A DNA stretch of 64,000 bases from Phycisphaerae bacterium (GTDB lineage Bacteria > Planctomycetota > Phycisphaerae > Sedimentisphaerales > Anaerobacaceae), in contig JAGOLX010000014.1 in assembly GCA_017993835.1 (NCBI GenBank), positions 61,159 through 125,158 of the forward strand, read 5' to 3'. The position numbers and the translations under genes were made by a program. How positions within the stretch are numbered: position 1 is the stretch's first letter; each line of letters begins with the position of its first letter. The notes beneath the pieces were generated by a model that saw nothing but the letters and a program-made list of their open reading frames with translations, had not been told where the DNA came from and did no database searches. Below are positions 26,685 through 35,300 of the stretch, in pieces.

Positions 26685-28325
26685 CTACTGTCCTCGGAGT
26701 TTCTTGAACACGCGAGACCGCAGCACGACGGCCATCGCGTTCAGGATCAGGATGAGCGTCACGAGCGTGACGACCATGCCGTACTGGTTATGCGGAACCA
26801 TCATCGCCAGGCGGTCACCCACGGCCATGTCGTAGCTGCCGTACGACAACGTTCGCGTTGGGTCGAAGACGGATTTCGGGACATCGCCGAGCGAGACCGC
26901 GCCGGTGAACAGGATGGGAGCCGTCTCACCTGCGATTCGACTGAGACTCAGGATCACGCCCGTCAGAATGCCCGGCAGGGCCGCCGGCAGCGTCACGGTC
27001 ACGAACGTATGGAACCGGCTGGACCCTAAGGCCAGCGCCCCTTCCTTGTACGATTGCGGGACCGCGCGAATCGCCTCCTCGCTGGCGCGGATCATCACGG
27101 GCAGCGTCAGGACCGCCAGGGTCATCGACGCCGCCAGGATGCAGGGCTTGGATTCGAACCCCAGCAGCGGGAACAGGAACAGCACGAAGAACGCCAGTCC
27201 GAACAGGCCGAACACAATGCTCGGGACCCCCGCCAGCGTGTTGATGCACATGCGAATGATCCGCATCACCTGGCCGTCCGAGGAGCATTCGACCAGGTAG
27301 GCCGCCGAGACAACGCCCAGCGGGATGACGAACAGCATGCCGACGACCGTGATGAGGACGGTGCCCAGGATCTCGGGACCGACGCCTCCGAAGTAGTGGC
27401 TGTTGACGTTGTCGTCGAGGAAGAACTGCCAGTAGGCGGTGAACTTTGGTTTGAGCATCTTCTCGGCATTCTGCTCGACATAGGCGAACAGCGGCTGGAG
27501 CGTCTCGGGGAACAGGCTCGCACGAGGCTTTCGGTGCATTACCAAAGGTTCGCCCGGCTTGGCCTCGACCCACACTTCGACCCAGAGGAACTTGTCGAGC
27601 AGCTTCTGGGCCTGGTCCCAGCGGGTCGCGCCGTATCGCAGCATGACCAGCAACGGCGCCGGCTCATCCGGACGGGGACCCAGCAAGCCCGGCAGGTCCT
27701 GCGCATGGAACAGAATCCCTTCCACCTCCTGCAGCGCCGCGGCGTACTCCTGCTGGTGGGCCAGATCCACCTTCTCGGCGGTGGCCAGGAACGCACGGGC
27801 GATCTCGAAGAACTGCTGGGCGGAAGTCCCCTGGAACGCAGGATTCGGCGCGTGAGCGAGCACGCCTTCGACGATCCCGCGAATCTCCTGCAGGTCCTGG
27901 CTGGCGAACGCCTTCGCCAGGTCGTCTCGGATCTCACGGGTCAGGCCCCGCAGTGTTGTGTACTGCTCGGCGGGGATGTCCTTGTCCCGCAGCTCCTCGC
28001 CGAACCGGCGATGGATCTCCCGCACTCGGGTGGACAGGGCCTCGACATCGACGCCCTTGCGGAACTCGTCGATCATCGCATAGACCTTCTGGCGGAACTG
28101 CTCCGACTCGGCGATCTCGGCGTTCAGCGAGGCTTCGTCGACCCGCTTGAACAGGTCCCGCTGCAACTTGCGGAACTCAACCGTGCCCTGGAAGAGGACC
28201 GCGCCGCTGCCCCGGTAGACCATCGGGCCCAGGACCCCGATCAGGACGAGCGTCAGCAGGACGACCGACAGGCCGGTCGCCAGGGTGAAGAGCTGATCGA
28301 GTTTGCCGCGGACTCTCAGGTTCAT
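26685..28325 (-). CDS. pstA: phosphate ABC transporter permease PstA with large periplasmic insertion
   Basis: 546 residues against about 280-300 for standard PstA. TM1 at about 13-38 is followed by some 270 hydrophilic, largely helical residues ([19 protein letters not shown] and following), then the normal permease core: [24 protein letters not shown] TMs, the loop [21 protein letters not shown] that docks PstB, and [15 protein letters not shown]. Starts one base after the pstC stop. The insertion lies on the outer side of the membrane and may contact PstS or the wall (inference). Confidence 0.92.
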   Translation of the reverse strand: MNLRVRGKLDQLFTLATGLSVVLLTLVLIGVLGPMVYRGSGAVLFQGTVEFRKLQRDLFKRVDEASLNAEIAESEQFRQKVYAMIDEFRKGVDVEALSTRVREIHRRFGEELRDKDIPAEQYTTLRGLTREIRDDLAKAFASQDLQEIRGIVEGVLAHAPNPAFQGTSAQQFFEIARAFLATAEKVDLAHQQEYAAALQEVEGILFHAQDLPGLLGPRPDEPAPLLVMLRYGATRWDQAQKLLDKFLWVEVWVEAKPGEPLVMHRKPRASLFPETLQPLFAYVEQNAEKMLKPKFTAYWQFFLDDNVNSHYFGGVGPEILGTVLITVVGMLFVIPLGVVSAAYLVECSSDGQVMRIIRMCINTLAGVPSIVFGLFGLAFFVLFLFPLLGFESKPCILAASMTLAVLTLPVMIRASEEAIRAVPQSYKEGALALGSSRFHTFVTVTLPAALPGILTGVILSLSRIAGETAPILFTGAVSLGDVPKSVFDPTRTLSYGSYDMAVGDRLAMMVPHNQYGMVVTLVTLILILNAMAVVLRSRVFKKLRGQ

Positions 28326-28326
28326 G

Positions 28327-29304
28327 TCACGACCTCCCCGCTGCCTTCTTGGCCCGCGAGAGGAAGTACTCGCTGACGAGGTTCAGGCCGAACGTCAGGA
28401 TCAGCAGCAGCACGCCGATGACAAACAGGGCGCCGCGATGTTGCGAGCCCTCGGGCGCTTCGCCCATCTCGCCCGCGATCGTCGCGGTCATCGTCCGGAT
28501 CGACTGGGACAGGTCCCACCAGGGGTGCGGGATCTGGGTCGCGTTGCCCGAGGCCATCCAGACGACCATGGTCTCGCCGATGGCCCGCATCATGCCGAGG
28601 ACGACCGCCGCGATGATCCCGCTGTGGGCAGCGGGGATCACCACCTTGAGCATCGTCTCCATCCGAGTCGCCCCGCAACTGTAGGAGGCCTCGCGAAGCT
28701 CCCGGCCCAGCGCGGAGATCGAATCCTCCGCGACGCTGATGATCGTCGGCAGCGCCATGACCGCCAGGATCAGCGAGGCGTTCAGGGCATTCGTCCCTGT
28801 GCTGAATCCGAAGTGTTTTTGCATCCAGGGCGCCAGGACCAGGACCGCGAAGAACCCGTAGGCGACGGACGGGATCGCCGCCAGGACCTCCACCACCGGC
28901 TTGACGAGATTCCTCGCCCGCCAGGAGAGGACGTCGCTGAGGAAGACCGCCGCCAGGATGCCGACCGGCACCGCGAACACCAGGGCCGCAAACGAAACAT
29001 AGAGCGAGCCGACCAGGATGGCCAGCGATCCGAACACCGGACTGTCCGCGGTCGGACGCCAGTCCAGGCTGCCCAGGAACTCGATGATGCTGTAGCCCGA
29101 CAGGAAGCCCAGCGATCGGACGATGACGAACAGCAGGATCAGCACGACCGCCAGGACCGAAGTGAGCGTGATCAGAAACAGGACCGCCCGACCGAGGCGG
29201 GAGGCGACATACCCCCGTAGATCCTCGCCGGGCGTAAGCGCCAGCGGCCGACGTGTATCGGCCGCTGGCTCCAGTGTGAGTGTCAGTTCTGCATTACTCA
29301 TCAT
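28327..29304 (-). CDS. pstC: phosphate ABC transporter permease PstC
   Basis: 325 residues with six predicted TM segments and the PstC marks FGSLAILVGSLYVSFAALVFA, ATRMETMLKVVIPAAHSGI (PstB-docking loop region) and RAIGETMVVWMASGN. Start chosen at ATGATGAGTAATGC; upstream codons belong to the repeat at 29313-29408. There is no strong ribosome site, which is odd for this operon and may follow from repeat insertion. N-terminal 45 residues are cytoplasmic. Confidence 0.92.
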   Translation of the reverse strand: MMSNAELTLTLEPAADTRRPLALTPGEDLRGYVASRLGRAVLFLITLTSVLAVVLILLFVIVRSLGFLSGYSIIEFLGSLDWRPTADSPVFGSLAILVGSLYVSFAALVFAVPVGILAAVFLSDVLSWRARNLVKPVVEVLAAIPSVAYGFFAVLVLAPWMQKHFGFSTGTNALNASLILAVMALPTIISVAEDSISALGRELREASYSCGATRMETMLKVVIPAAHSGIIAAVVLGMMRAIGETMVVWMASGNATQIPHPWWDLSQSIRTMTATIAGEMGEAPEGSQHRGALFVIGVLLLILTFGLNLVSEYFLSRAKKAAGRS

Positions 29305-29312
29305 TGACGGAA

Positions 29313-29408
29313 GTCTGGAGTTTGATGTTTGATGTTTGAAGTGAGAGCCGACGCTGCGGACTGCGAAGCCTCTGACTTCACACTTCAAACTTCACACTTC
29401 GTACTTCC
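29313..29408. repeat. imperfect palindromic repeat between pstS and pstC
   Basis: GAGTTTGATGTTTGATGTTTGAAGTGAGAG faces CTCTGACTTCACACTTCAAACTTCACACTTCG. Its transcript can fold into a long hairpin between pstS and pstC, a place where a stem often sets a higher pstS mRNA level. Confidence 0.55.
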
Positions 29409-29416
29409 CCTTCCCC

Positions 29417-30232
29417 TTAATAATTCGTCAAAGGCACATACCCTTTGGCCTCGACCAGCTCCTGGCCCTTCTCGGTCAGATAGAACGTGACGAACTTGTG
29501 CGTGATCGAGCCGAGCTTCGGGTAGCCGTTCGTGAACAGAAACAGCGGCCGGCTCACCGGGTACGTCCCGCTGGCGACCGTGCTGCGCGTCGGAGTGACC
29601 CCGTCGATGGCGAGGGCCTTGACACCCTCCAGGAACCCCAGGCCGACGTAGCCGATCGCGCCGGGCGTCGTGCGGACCCGCGACTGCGCCTGCGGATTGG
29701 CGTTGACGTACTCGACGCCCGCGGCCATCGCGGCTTTCTTCATGATGAGGCTCTCGAACGTCTCGTAGGTCCCGGAGGACGTGTCCCGGCTGATGGCCAC
29801 GATGGGCGTATCGGAGCCGCCCACCTGCTTCCAGTTCGTGATCTCGCCCATGTAGATGTCACGGACCTGGGCGCTGCTCAGCGCCTTGACCGGGTTCGAG
29901 GGATGCACCGCGACGCACACGCCGTCCATCGCGACAACGTGAGCCACCGGAAGCACCTTGTTTGCGACAGCCTTCTCGAACTCCTCCGTCTTCATGAACC
30001 GGCTCATCGTCGCGATGTCGCACCGCCTGTCAATCAGGGCCGCAGCTCCATCTCCGCTGCCGGTCTTCTTCACCGTGATCGCCAGATCGGGCTGGATGCT
30101 CTTGAAGTACTCCGCGAAGGCGTCCGCAATCGGCCCGACCGTCGTCGAACCGTCAATCTGAAGCGTCTCCGCGTGTACCACGGCGGCCATGGCCAGGGCC
30201 ACCACCACCATGCCAACAATAGCTCTCTTCAT
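29417..30232 (-). CDS. pstS: phosphate-binding protein PstS
   Basis: 271 residues; ATG at 30232 behind AGAGAGG; signal peptide at 1-21 (VGMVVVALAMAAVVHA). Periplasmic phosphate receptor of the Pst importer. Family marks: IDGSTTVGPIADAFAEYF, the phosphate-contact regions KKTGSGDGAAAL and DTSSGTYETF, IGYVGLGFL. No lipobox, so soluble. First gene of pstSCAB; a Pho-type promoter lies directly upstream (30266-30308). Confidence 0.95.
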   Translation of the reverse strand: MKRAIVGMVVVALAMAAVVHAETLQIDGSTTVGPIADAFAEYFKSIQPDLAITVKKTGSGDGAAALIDRRCDIATMSRFMKTEEFEKAVANKVLPVAHVVAMDGVCVAVHPSNPVKALSSAQVRDIYMGEITNWKQVGGSDTPIVAISRDTSSGTYETFESLIMKKAAMAAGVEYVNANPQAQSRVRTTPGAIGYVGLGFLEGVKALAIDGVTPTRSTVASGTYPVSRPLFLFTNGYPKLGSITHKFVTFYLTEKGQELVEAKGYVPLTNY

Positions 30233-30265
30233 GTCTGAACCTCTCTTTCTCATGTCTTCTTCCAA

Positions 30266-30308
30266 ACTGTACGTCATTCCTGTTAGGGGAATGTTAGCGT
30301 TGCGTTAC
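30266..30308 (-). promoter_or_regulatory. Pho box and -10 of pstS
   Basis: On the minus strand: GTAACG-5-CTAACA-5-CTAACA (30308 to 30281), then exactly 9 bases, then TACAGT (30271-30266). The 11-bp period of 6-mers fits PhoB/PhoP binding boxes. The -10-like hexamer is 34 bases from the pstS start codon. The same layout occurs at 31755-31808 and 34502-34555. Confidence 0.75.
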
Positions 30309-30339
30309 GATCCGATTCGGGGCACAGAAAATCATCGAC

Positions 30340-31674
30340 TCAAAACTTGAAAGCCAAATCGACCTGCACACGGTCGTACTTTTCACCCTCGATGCCGGGC
30401 CGGTCGAACTCAGCCATGAAGTAGGTCAGGTTCGTTGTAACGTTCTTGGCCACCACGTAGCCGGCGCCGAAGCGATGCCCTTTGCCCCCGGTCCCGCCGG
30501 CGATGAAGTCCGAGTCGTTGAACTGCCCCACGACCGCATCCCGCTCGATGTCCCGGTAGTCCCAGTCGAGCTGCCACGAACCGGGGTCCTTGGCCTTGTT
30601 GAGTTGAACGCCGATGAGCCAGCCGGCATCCTCGTCGTCGGCCGCAGTGTTCTGGACGTAGTCCCCGTAGACCGCCACAGGCAGCGTGCCGAGTTCCGTG
30701 CCGAACTCGGCGAAGAGCTCCAGCAGGTCGTAATCAGAGGCGTAGACGTCGCCTGCCGCTGAAGTGTTGCCGAAGAACTCGTCCCCCGCATCGTCCCACT
30801 CATCCGCGAGGCTCTCCTGGCCCTGGATGTTGGCGTAGTCGTACCAGCCGGCGCCGCCGAGGACGTAGGTCGGCTTGTCGATCTGGTGCTTGAGGTAAGC
30901 CTGGAAACCCCAGAGCGAGGTGTCGCCGCCGCTGGATTCCTCATTGACCCAGAACCCGCCCGCCGTGAGGTTGATGCCGGTCTTGTCGTTGAAGGGGTGA
31001 CCGTAGGTCAGGGCCGCGCCTTCCGGCGTCAGGTCGCCGTCCCAGATCAGTTGGTTCTTGCCCGGCTTGTAGAACGGGTTCTCCATCTTGCCGGCGATCC
31101 CGTTCAGGCCCTCCACCCACTGCGGATGATAGCCGACGAACGCCTGATCGAGCCAGATCGGCTTCTTCGAGAAGGCCTCGTCGAACGTCTGGTTCGTGGA
31201 AACCGGGTCGCCCGAGACTTCCCCCTGGCCGGTGGCGATCCGGAACCCGAGATCCCACTCATCGTTGATCTCGGCCGTCAGTCCCAGACGGGCCCGGATG
31301 CGATGACGGTGGCGGTCCTCCGAATCGGTCCCGTCGTCGTCAATGTACTCGTAGCGATATCGGGCGTCACCGTGCCATTTCAGCTTCGACGCCCACTTCA
31401 AGGCATCGGGAATGACCTCCGCCTTCTTCTCTTCGGGTTTCGCTGCGACCGCCTGCTCGATCTTCTCGGTCAGAGCCCGCTCCTTGAGCTTCTGACGGGC
31501 CTCCAACTGGTTGATCTTGTCCTCCAGCTCCGCCTGCCGCTGCTTCTGGGCCTGTAACTCGGCCTTCAATCCGTTCACATCTTCCTGCGCCTGCACGGCC
31601 GCCGGCCGCAACAGCACTGTCACACACAGAACCACCAGACCGACACTCCATTGTTGCCAAGGTCTCTTCGACAT
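30340..31674 (-). CDS. outer-membrane porin, probably phosphate-responsive
   Basis: 444 residues with a signal peptide (1-29), a short coiled coil at 34-75 (GLKAELQAQKQRQAELEDK) and a beta-barrel with alternating strands that ends in F (VQVDLAFKF), as outer-membrane proteins do. It resembles the putative porin family Porin_5 / OprP-like group (WLDQAFVGYHPQW, AGKMENPFYKP, DLTPEGAALTYG). The coiled coil may anchor it to the wall. Its place between pst and phoR and the Pho box 80-135 bases upstream suggest phosphate uptake across the outer membrane. Real specificity is unknown. Confidence 0.85.
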   Translation of the reverse strand: MSKRPWQQWSVGLVVLCVTVLLRPAAVQAQEDVNGLKAELQAQKQRQAELEDKINQLEARQKLKERALTEKIEQAVAAKPEEKKAEVIPDALKWASKLKWHGDARYRYEYIDDDGTDSEDRHRHRIRARLGLTAEINDEWDLGFRIATGQGEVSGDPVSTNQTFDEAFSKKPIWLDQAFVGYHPQWVEGLNGIAGKMENPFYKPGKNQLIWDGDLTPEGAALTYGHPFNDKTGINLTAGGFWVNEESSGGDTSLWGFQAYLKHQIDKPTYVLGGAGWYDYANIQGQESLADEWDDAGDEFFGNTSAAGDVYASDYDLLELFAEFGTELGTLPVAVYGDYVQNTAADDEDAGWLIGVQLNKAKDPGSWQLDWDYRDIERDAVVGQFNDSDFIAGGTGGKGHRFGAGYVVAKNVTTNLTYFMAEFDRPGIEGEKYDRVQVDLAFKF

Positions 31675-31754
31675 CGTAGCGCCTCCAAAAACACGTCCTG
31701 CACACTGCGTTCCAGGGCCAATCCCGGGAAGTCACGAGTCAGTGCGCGCAGGCC

Positions 31755-31808
31755 ACGATAGCTGGACCGTGTTAAGGGCAAATCAATGGAGCATTAGATT
31801 TCGGTTAG
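31755..31808 (-). promoter_or_regulatory. Pho box and -10 of the porin gene
   Basis: On the minus strand: CTAACC-5-CTAATG-5-TTGATT-5-TTAACA (31808 to 31770), 9 bases, then TATCGT (31760-31755). The third unit is the weakest. Start codon at 31674. Confidence 0.75.
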
Positions 31809-31922
31809 AATGAGGCGACTGGCTGGATTCCCAGCACGGATATGAAAGGGCGAAACGGACGCGGAGATGCACCTCGTCCGAGGAGCAGATACCGTATCCG
31901 TGCGACCGACGGAGACCGGGCA

Positions 31923-33698
31923 CTACCTGCGCGGCAGGTGGAGGGTGAAGGTGCTGCCCTTGCTTGGCGTGCTCTCGACTGTAACGCAGCCGCCGTGGAC
32001 CTGGGCGATGTGCTTGACGATGGCCAGGCCCAGGCCGGTGCCACCGAGCTTGCGGCTGCGGCTCTTATCCACCACGTAGAACCGCTCGAAGATCCGATCC
32101 AGATGCTCCGCCGGGATGCCGCACCCGTGGTCCGTGACGTGGATCGCAGTCTCGTCCCGCTGCGGATCGACGCCGATCTCGACGGCCGTGCCGGGCTCGC
32201 TGTACTTGACCGCGTTGTCGATCAGATTGACCACCGCCTGCTCCAGCAACGGCGCGTTGACGCGCAACCGAACCTCGTCCGCACAGACCAGGGTCACCTT
32301 CATGCGTTTGTCCTCGGCCTTGACGGAGGACAGCTCGATCGCACCCTGCAGGACCTCCTTGAGGTTGTGATCCTCCAGGGAGATGACTCGACGCTCGCTG
32401 CCGTCTTCGAGTCGGGACAGGGTCAGCAGATCATCGATGATCGCGTTGAGACGCTGGGAGTGCTTGACGATGATGCCCACGTAGCGGCGCATCTGCTCGG
32501 GGTCGGCCAGGCCCCCTTCCTGGAGGGCCTCGGCAAAACCCTGGATGCTCGTCACGGGCGTCTTGAGTTCGTGGGAGACGTTGGCGACGAAGTCGCGACG
32601 GAGGTTCTCCAGACGCCGGATGCGAGTCATGTCGCTCAGGACGATCACTGCGCCGGCCCGCTCCCCTCGTGCGTCCACAAGACGCGCGCCCTGGACGTGG
32701 AAGGATCGCTCCCCCGCGCCGGGGAACGAGACATCGCCTTCGGTCGGCTTGTCGCTGGCGAGCGTGTCACGCACGAACTGCTGGAGGCCAACGTTGCGGA
32801 CCACCTCCTCGACGCTGCGTCCCTGGGCCCAGGCCGAGTCGATGCCGAGCAGCTCGGCCGCCGCTTTGTTGATGCTGGCAACGGTCCCGCGGGAATCGAC
32901 CGCGAAGACCCCTTCGATCATGCTCGACAGGACGGTCTCCAGCTCGTTGCGATGCCGGGTGATCGTCAGAATCCGGTCCCCAAGCTGGGTCGCCATCTCG
33001 TTGAGGGCCTTGGCGAGGTCGTCCAGTTCGGTGGTCCCCACGGCGGGGACGCGGACATTGAGCTGGCCGCGGGCGAACGACTGGGCGATCCGCCGCATAC
33101 TGACGATCGGCTGGCTGATCCGCCGGGAGATCAGCAGGCTCAGCAACGCCACGCAAACCACAATGACCACCCCTGCCAGGAGGATGTGGGTCCGCGTCTT
33201 CGCGATCATCTCCTCCATCGCATAGACCGAGAGGGCGACCCGAATCGCCGCCCGCGAAGGATCGTTCGCATCGACGGAAACCGCGATGTACAACATGTCC
33301 CTGCCCAGCGTGGGACTGGGACGAATCGATTCCCCGTATCCCTTGCGGAACGCGTCCTGGATCTCCGGCCGGTCCGAGTGGTCCTTCATCGTCGCCGCGT
33401 CGTCGTGGGATTCGCCCAGGACCCGGCCGCCGGACGTCACGACGGTGAACCGGAGCCGGTCGCCACCGGCCTGACCGAATTTCTTGCACAGTGCATCGAC
33501 CTCGGCGGGATTGGCATCGAGAGCCCGGGCAATCTGGGAGGCAGCCACGCCGGCCAGCGCCTTGAGTTCATCCCGAGCCTGGTCGCGATGGAGCGTGCGA
33601 AACTCGCGGAAGAAGGAGGCCGTCACGGCCGCCACGGCTACGAGAGTCACGGCCAGGAACCAGGGATACAGTTGCCAGATCAGTCGCGTTCGGAACAT
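31923..33698 (-). CDS. phoR: phosphate-regulon-type sensor histidine kinase PhoR
   Basis: 591 residues. TM at about 9-30, extracytoplasmic sensor about 32-175, second TM about 175-197, HAMP (RRISQPIVSMRRIAQSFARG), PAS (LSSMIEGVFAVDSRGTVASIN), HisKA with the phospho-His in DFVANVSHELKTPVTSI, HATPase with N-box (VVNLIDNAVKYS), G1 (DHGCGIP), F-box and G2 (LGGTGLGLAIV). This is the gram-positive-like long PhoR plan with an outer sensor. ATG at 33698 is 5 bases past the phoB stop; a TTG three codons upstream overlaps it and is less likely. Partner of PhoB. Confidence 0.9.
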   Translation of the reverse strand: MFRTRLIWQLYPWFLAVTLVAVAAVTASFFREFRTLHRDQARDELKALAGVAASQIARALDANPAEVDALCKKFGQAGGDRLRFTVVTSGGRVLGESHDDAATMKDHSDRPEIQDAFRKGYGESIRPSPTLGRDMLYIAVSVDANDPSRAAIRVALSVYAMEEMIAKTRTHILLAGVVIVVCVALLSLLISRRISQPIVSMRRIAQSFARGQLNVRVPAVGTTELDDLAKALNEMATQLGDRILTITRHRNELETVLSSMIEGVFAVDSRGTVASINKAAAELLGIDSAWAQGRSVEEVVRNVGLQQFVRDTLASDKPTEGDVSFPGAGERSFHVQGARLVDARGERAGAVIVLSDMTRIRRLENLRRDFVANVSHELKTPVTSIQGFAEALQEGGLADPEQMRRYVGIIVKHSQRLNAIIDDLLTLSRLEDGSERRVISLEDHNLKEVLQGAIELSSVKAEDKRMKVTLVCADEVRLRVNAPLLEQAVVNLIDNAVKYSEPGTAVEIGVDPQRDETAIHVTDHGCGIPAEHLDRIFERFYVVDKSRSRKLGGTGLGLAIVKHIAQVHGGCVTVESTPSKGSTFTLHLPRR

Positions 33699-33703
33699 GA
33701 GAG

Positions 33704-34387
33704 TCAATCCTTGAATCGATAGCCTACGCCGCGGACCGTCTCGATGAGCTTGCCGCTGGAGCCGAGCTTGCGCCGCAGGGCGACAATCTGGACATCGATG
33801 GCGCGGTCCGTCACGAGGTAGTTGTCGCCGTGGATGGCGTCCACGATCTGGTAACGGGTGAATACCAGACCGGGACGTCGGGCGAGGGTATGGAGAATGT
33901 TGAACTCCGTGAGAGTCAACGAAATCGGCTTGTCGTTCAGCATAACCTCATGTCGCGCCGGGTCGATCACCAGACCATGGACTCTGACGAGGGTTTTGTC
34001 GTCCGCGGCCTCGGCCGCCTTGCGCAGGAGCCGCCGGACCCGTGCGACGAGCACCTTGCCGCTGAAGGGCTTGGTGACGTAATCGTCGGCCCCCAGCTCG
34101 AGTCCCGCGACAATATCCGATTCCTCGCCCTTGGCGGTGAGCATGACCACCGGGATTTGCTGCAAGGTCGGGTTGGCCTTCAGTCGCTTGCAGACCTCCA
34201 GCCCGTCGATGCCGGGCAGCATCAGATCGAGGACGATCAGGTCCGGCGTCTGCGCTCGGGCCACTGCCAGCGCCTGTTCGCCGGTTTCGCAGGTCAGGAC
34301 CCTGTACCCCTCGCGATCCAGATTCAGCTCCACAAGTTCGCGAATGTCTTCTTCGTCGTCGACGACGAGAATGACGGCCTTTGCCAT
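33704..34387 (-). CDS. phoB: phosphate regulon response regulator PhoB (OmpR family)
   Basis: 227 residues; ATG at 34387 after AAGGAG. Receiver domain 1-120 with acidic pocket D10/D11, phospho-acceptor D54 (IVLDLMLPG) and K106-type lysine in YVTKPFSGK. Winged-helix DNA-binding domain about 130-227 (LTLTEFNILHTLARRPGLVFTR..., VTDRAIDVQIVALRRKLG, GVGYRF). Expected to bind the direct repeats at 30281-30308, 31770-31808 and 34502-34540. A TATAAT at 34475-34470 on the minus strand could drive phoBR; the divergent Pho box sits just behind it and may also give autoregulation. Confidence 0.92.
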   Translation of the reverse strand: MAKAVILVVDDEEDIRELVELNLDREGYRVLTCETGEQALAVARAQTPDLIVLDLMLPGIDGLEVCKRLKANPTLQQIPVVMLTAKGEESDIVAGLELGADDYVTKPFSGKVLVARVRRLLRKAAEAADDKTLVRVHGLVIDPARHEVMLNDKPISLTLTEFNILHTLARRPGLVFTRYQIVDAIHGDNYLVTDRAIDVQIVALRRKLGSSGKLIETVRGVGYRFKD

Positions 34388-34501
34388 GGGCGTCTCCTTC
34401 CCGGACTCCAGACGGTCCAGGACCCGCGCGAGGGTCCAAGGCCGTGCGTGGAGCACACCTTTTGACGCAATTATACCGCGGTCCGAGGCAACAGGTCATG
34501 A

Positions 34502-34555
34502 TTAACAGAAGTCTAACACATACCTAACCGCCTGTTAATGCCAGTGCCCTATCGT
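34502..34555 (+). promoter_or_regulatory. four-unit Pho box and -10 pointing right
   Basis: TTAACA-5-CTAACA-5-CTAACC-5-TTAATG (34502-34540), 9 bases, then TATCGT (34550-34555). The unit orientation and the position of the -10 match pstS and porin only if transcription runs rightward, toward the small ORF at 34657 and away from phoB. Confidence 0.75.
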
Positions 34556-34656
34556 GGGAGACTGAAAGCGTCAGAGTGCGTCGAATCGCTCGGCCGACAG
34601 CCCTGGAGCTGCGGCGTGATCGAAGGGACCTGCTCTGGCGGTCGGGAGGAACAGAA

Positions 34657-34761
34657 ATGCTGGATGTGCTCAGAACGCTCTTGTGTGCGGCGGGAGTCGT
34701 GTACTTCGTGGTCCGCATCGGCAGGCTTGTGCGCACCCTGGTTCAGGGACGCGCACACTGA
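34657..34761 (+). CDS. 34-residue single-span membrane protein in the Pho island
   Basis: Reads MLDVLRTLLCAAGVVYFVVR then a basic tail IGRLVRTLVQGRAH. ATG follows GGGAGGA (34643-34649) at good spacing. One hydrophobic span (about residues 5-20) with positive residues after it. It lies 100 bases behind the four-unit Pho box and no other rightward gene is near. No family is recognised; such small proteins often modulate transporters or sensor kinases, here possibly Pst or PhoR (inference). A longer in-frame start at 34576 gives 61 residues but lacks a ribosome site. Confidence 0.5.
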   Translation: MLDVLRTLLCAAGVVYFVVRIGRLVRTLVQGRAH

Positions 34762-34832
34762 AACAGGCAGTCACGCCCTGGCAGCACTGCCCTTGACGGA
34801 TGCTCCGCCTGCCGACCAGGCGAACGGGATCA

Positions 34833-34877
34833 GGCGAGGCGGTGACGCGCCGGATGCCTCGGGGGACGCGCCTCGCC
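34833..34877. terminator. hairpin between converging transcription units
   Basis: GGCGAGGCG (34833-34841) and CGCCTCGCC (34869-34877) can pair. It lies between the small rightward ORF and the end of the leftward hydrogenase operon. Confidence 0.45.
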
Positions 34878-34896
34878 CGATTCCGCATACGGACCG

Positions 34897-35286
34897 TCAG
34901 GACTTCCGGATGTTTTCCGCAATCGCCGAGAGCAGAACCTCCGGCTTCACCGGCTTCTCCAGCACCTTCTTCACGGGCAGCCAGGTCTCATCCGGCTCGA
35001 AACCGAACGGCAGGTTCATTTCGCGTCGGATACCCGTCATGATGATGATCGGCGTCGTCGCAAGCCTGGCATCCTCGTGCAGCTCGCGGGCAACGTTGAA
35101 CCCTTCGTTCTTGGTGGTCATCATGACGTCAAGCAGGATGATGTCCGGATTCTCGGCCTTGGCCTTCGCGACGCCATCCTTGCCGTTGGAGGCGGTGTGG
35201 ACCTCGTACCCCTTGGCATCCAGCAGGTTCGAGATCGCATCCACGAATTCCGGATCATCGTCAATCATCAGCACTTTCTTCGACAT
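34897..35286 (-). CDS. single-domain response regulator (CheY-like)
   Basis: 129 residues, a lone receiver: acidic pocket MIDDDPEF, phospho-acceptor D in IILLDVMM (residue 54), T/S in IIIMTGIRRE, and K in VLEKPVKPE. No output domain. It is the last gene of the hydrogenase operon, 14 bases after hydE, and is the only receiver in it; the likely partner is the operon's own kinase (42554-44446). The long loop RREMNLPFGFEPDETWLPVKK after strand 4 is typical of receivers found beside bifurcating hydrogenases. Confidence 0.85.
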   Translation of the reverse strand: MSKKVLMIDDDPEFVDAISNLLDAKGYEVHTASNGKDGVAKAKAENPDIILLDVMMTTKNEGFNVARELHEDARLATTPIIIMTGIRREMNLPFGFEPDETWLPVKKVLEKPVKPEVLLSAIAENIRKS

Positions 35287-35300
35287 CGTTCACTTCTCCT

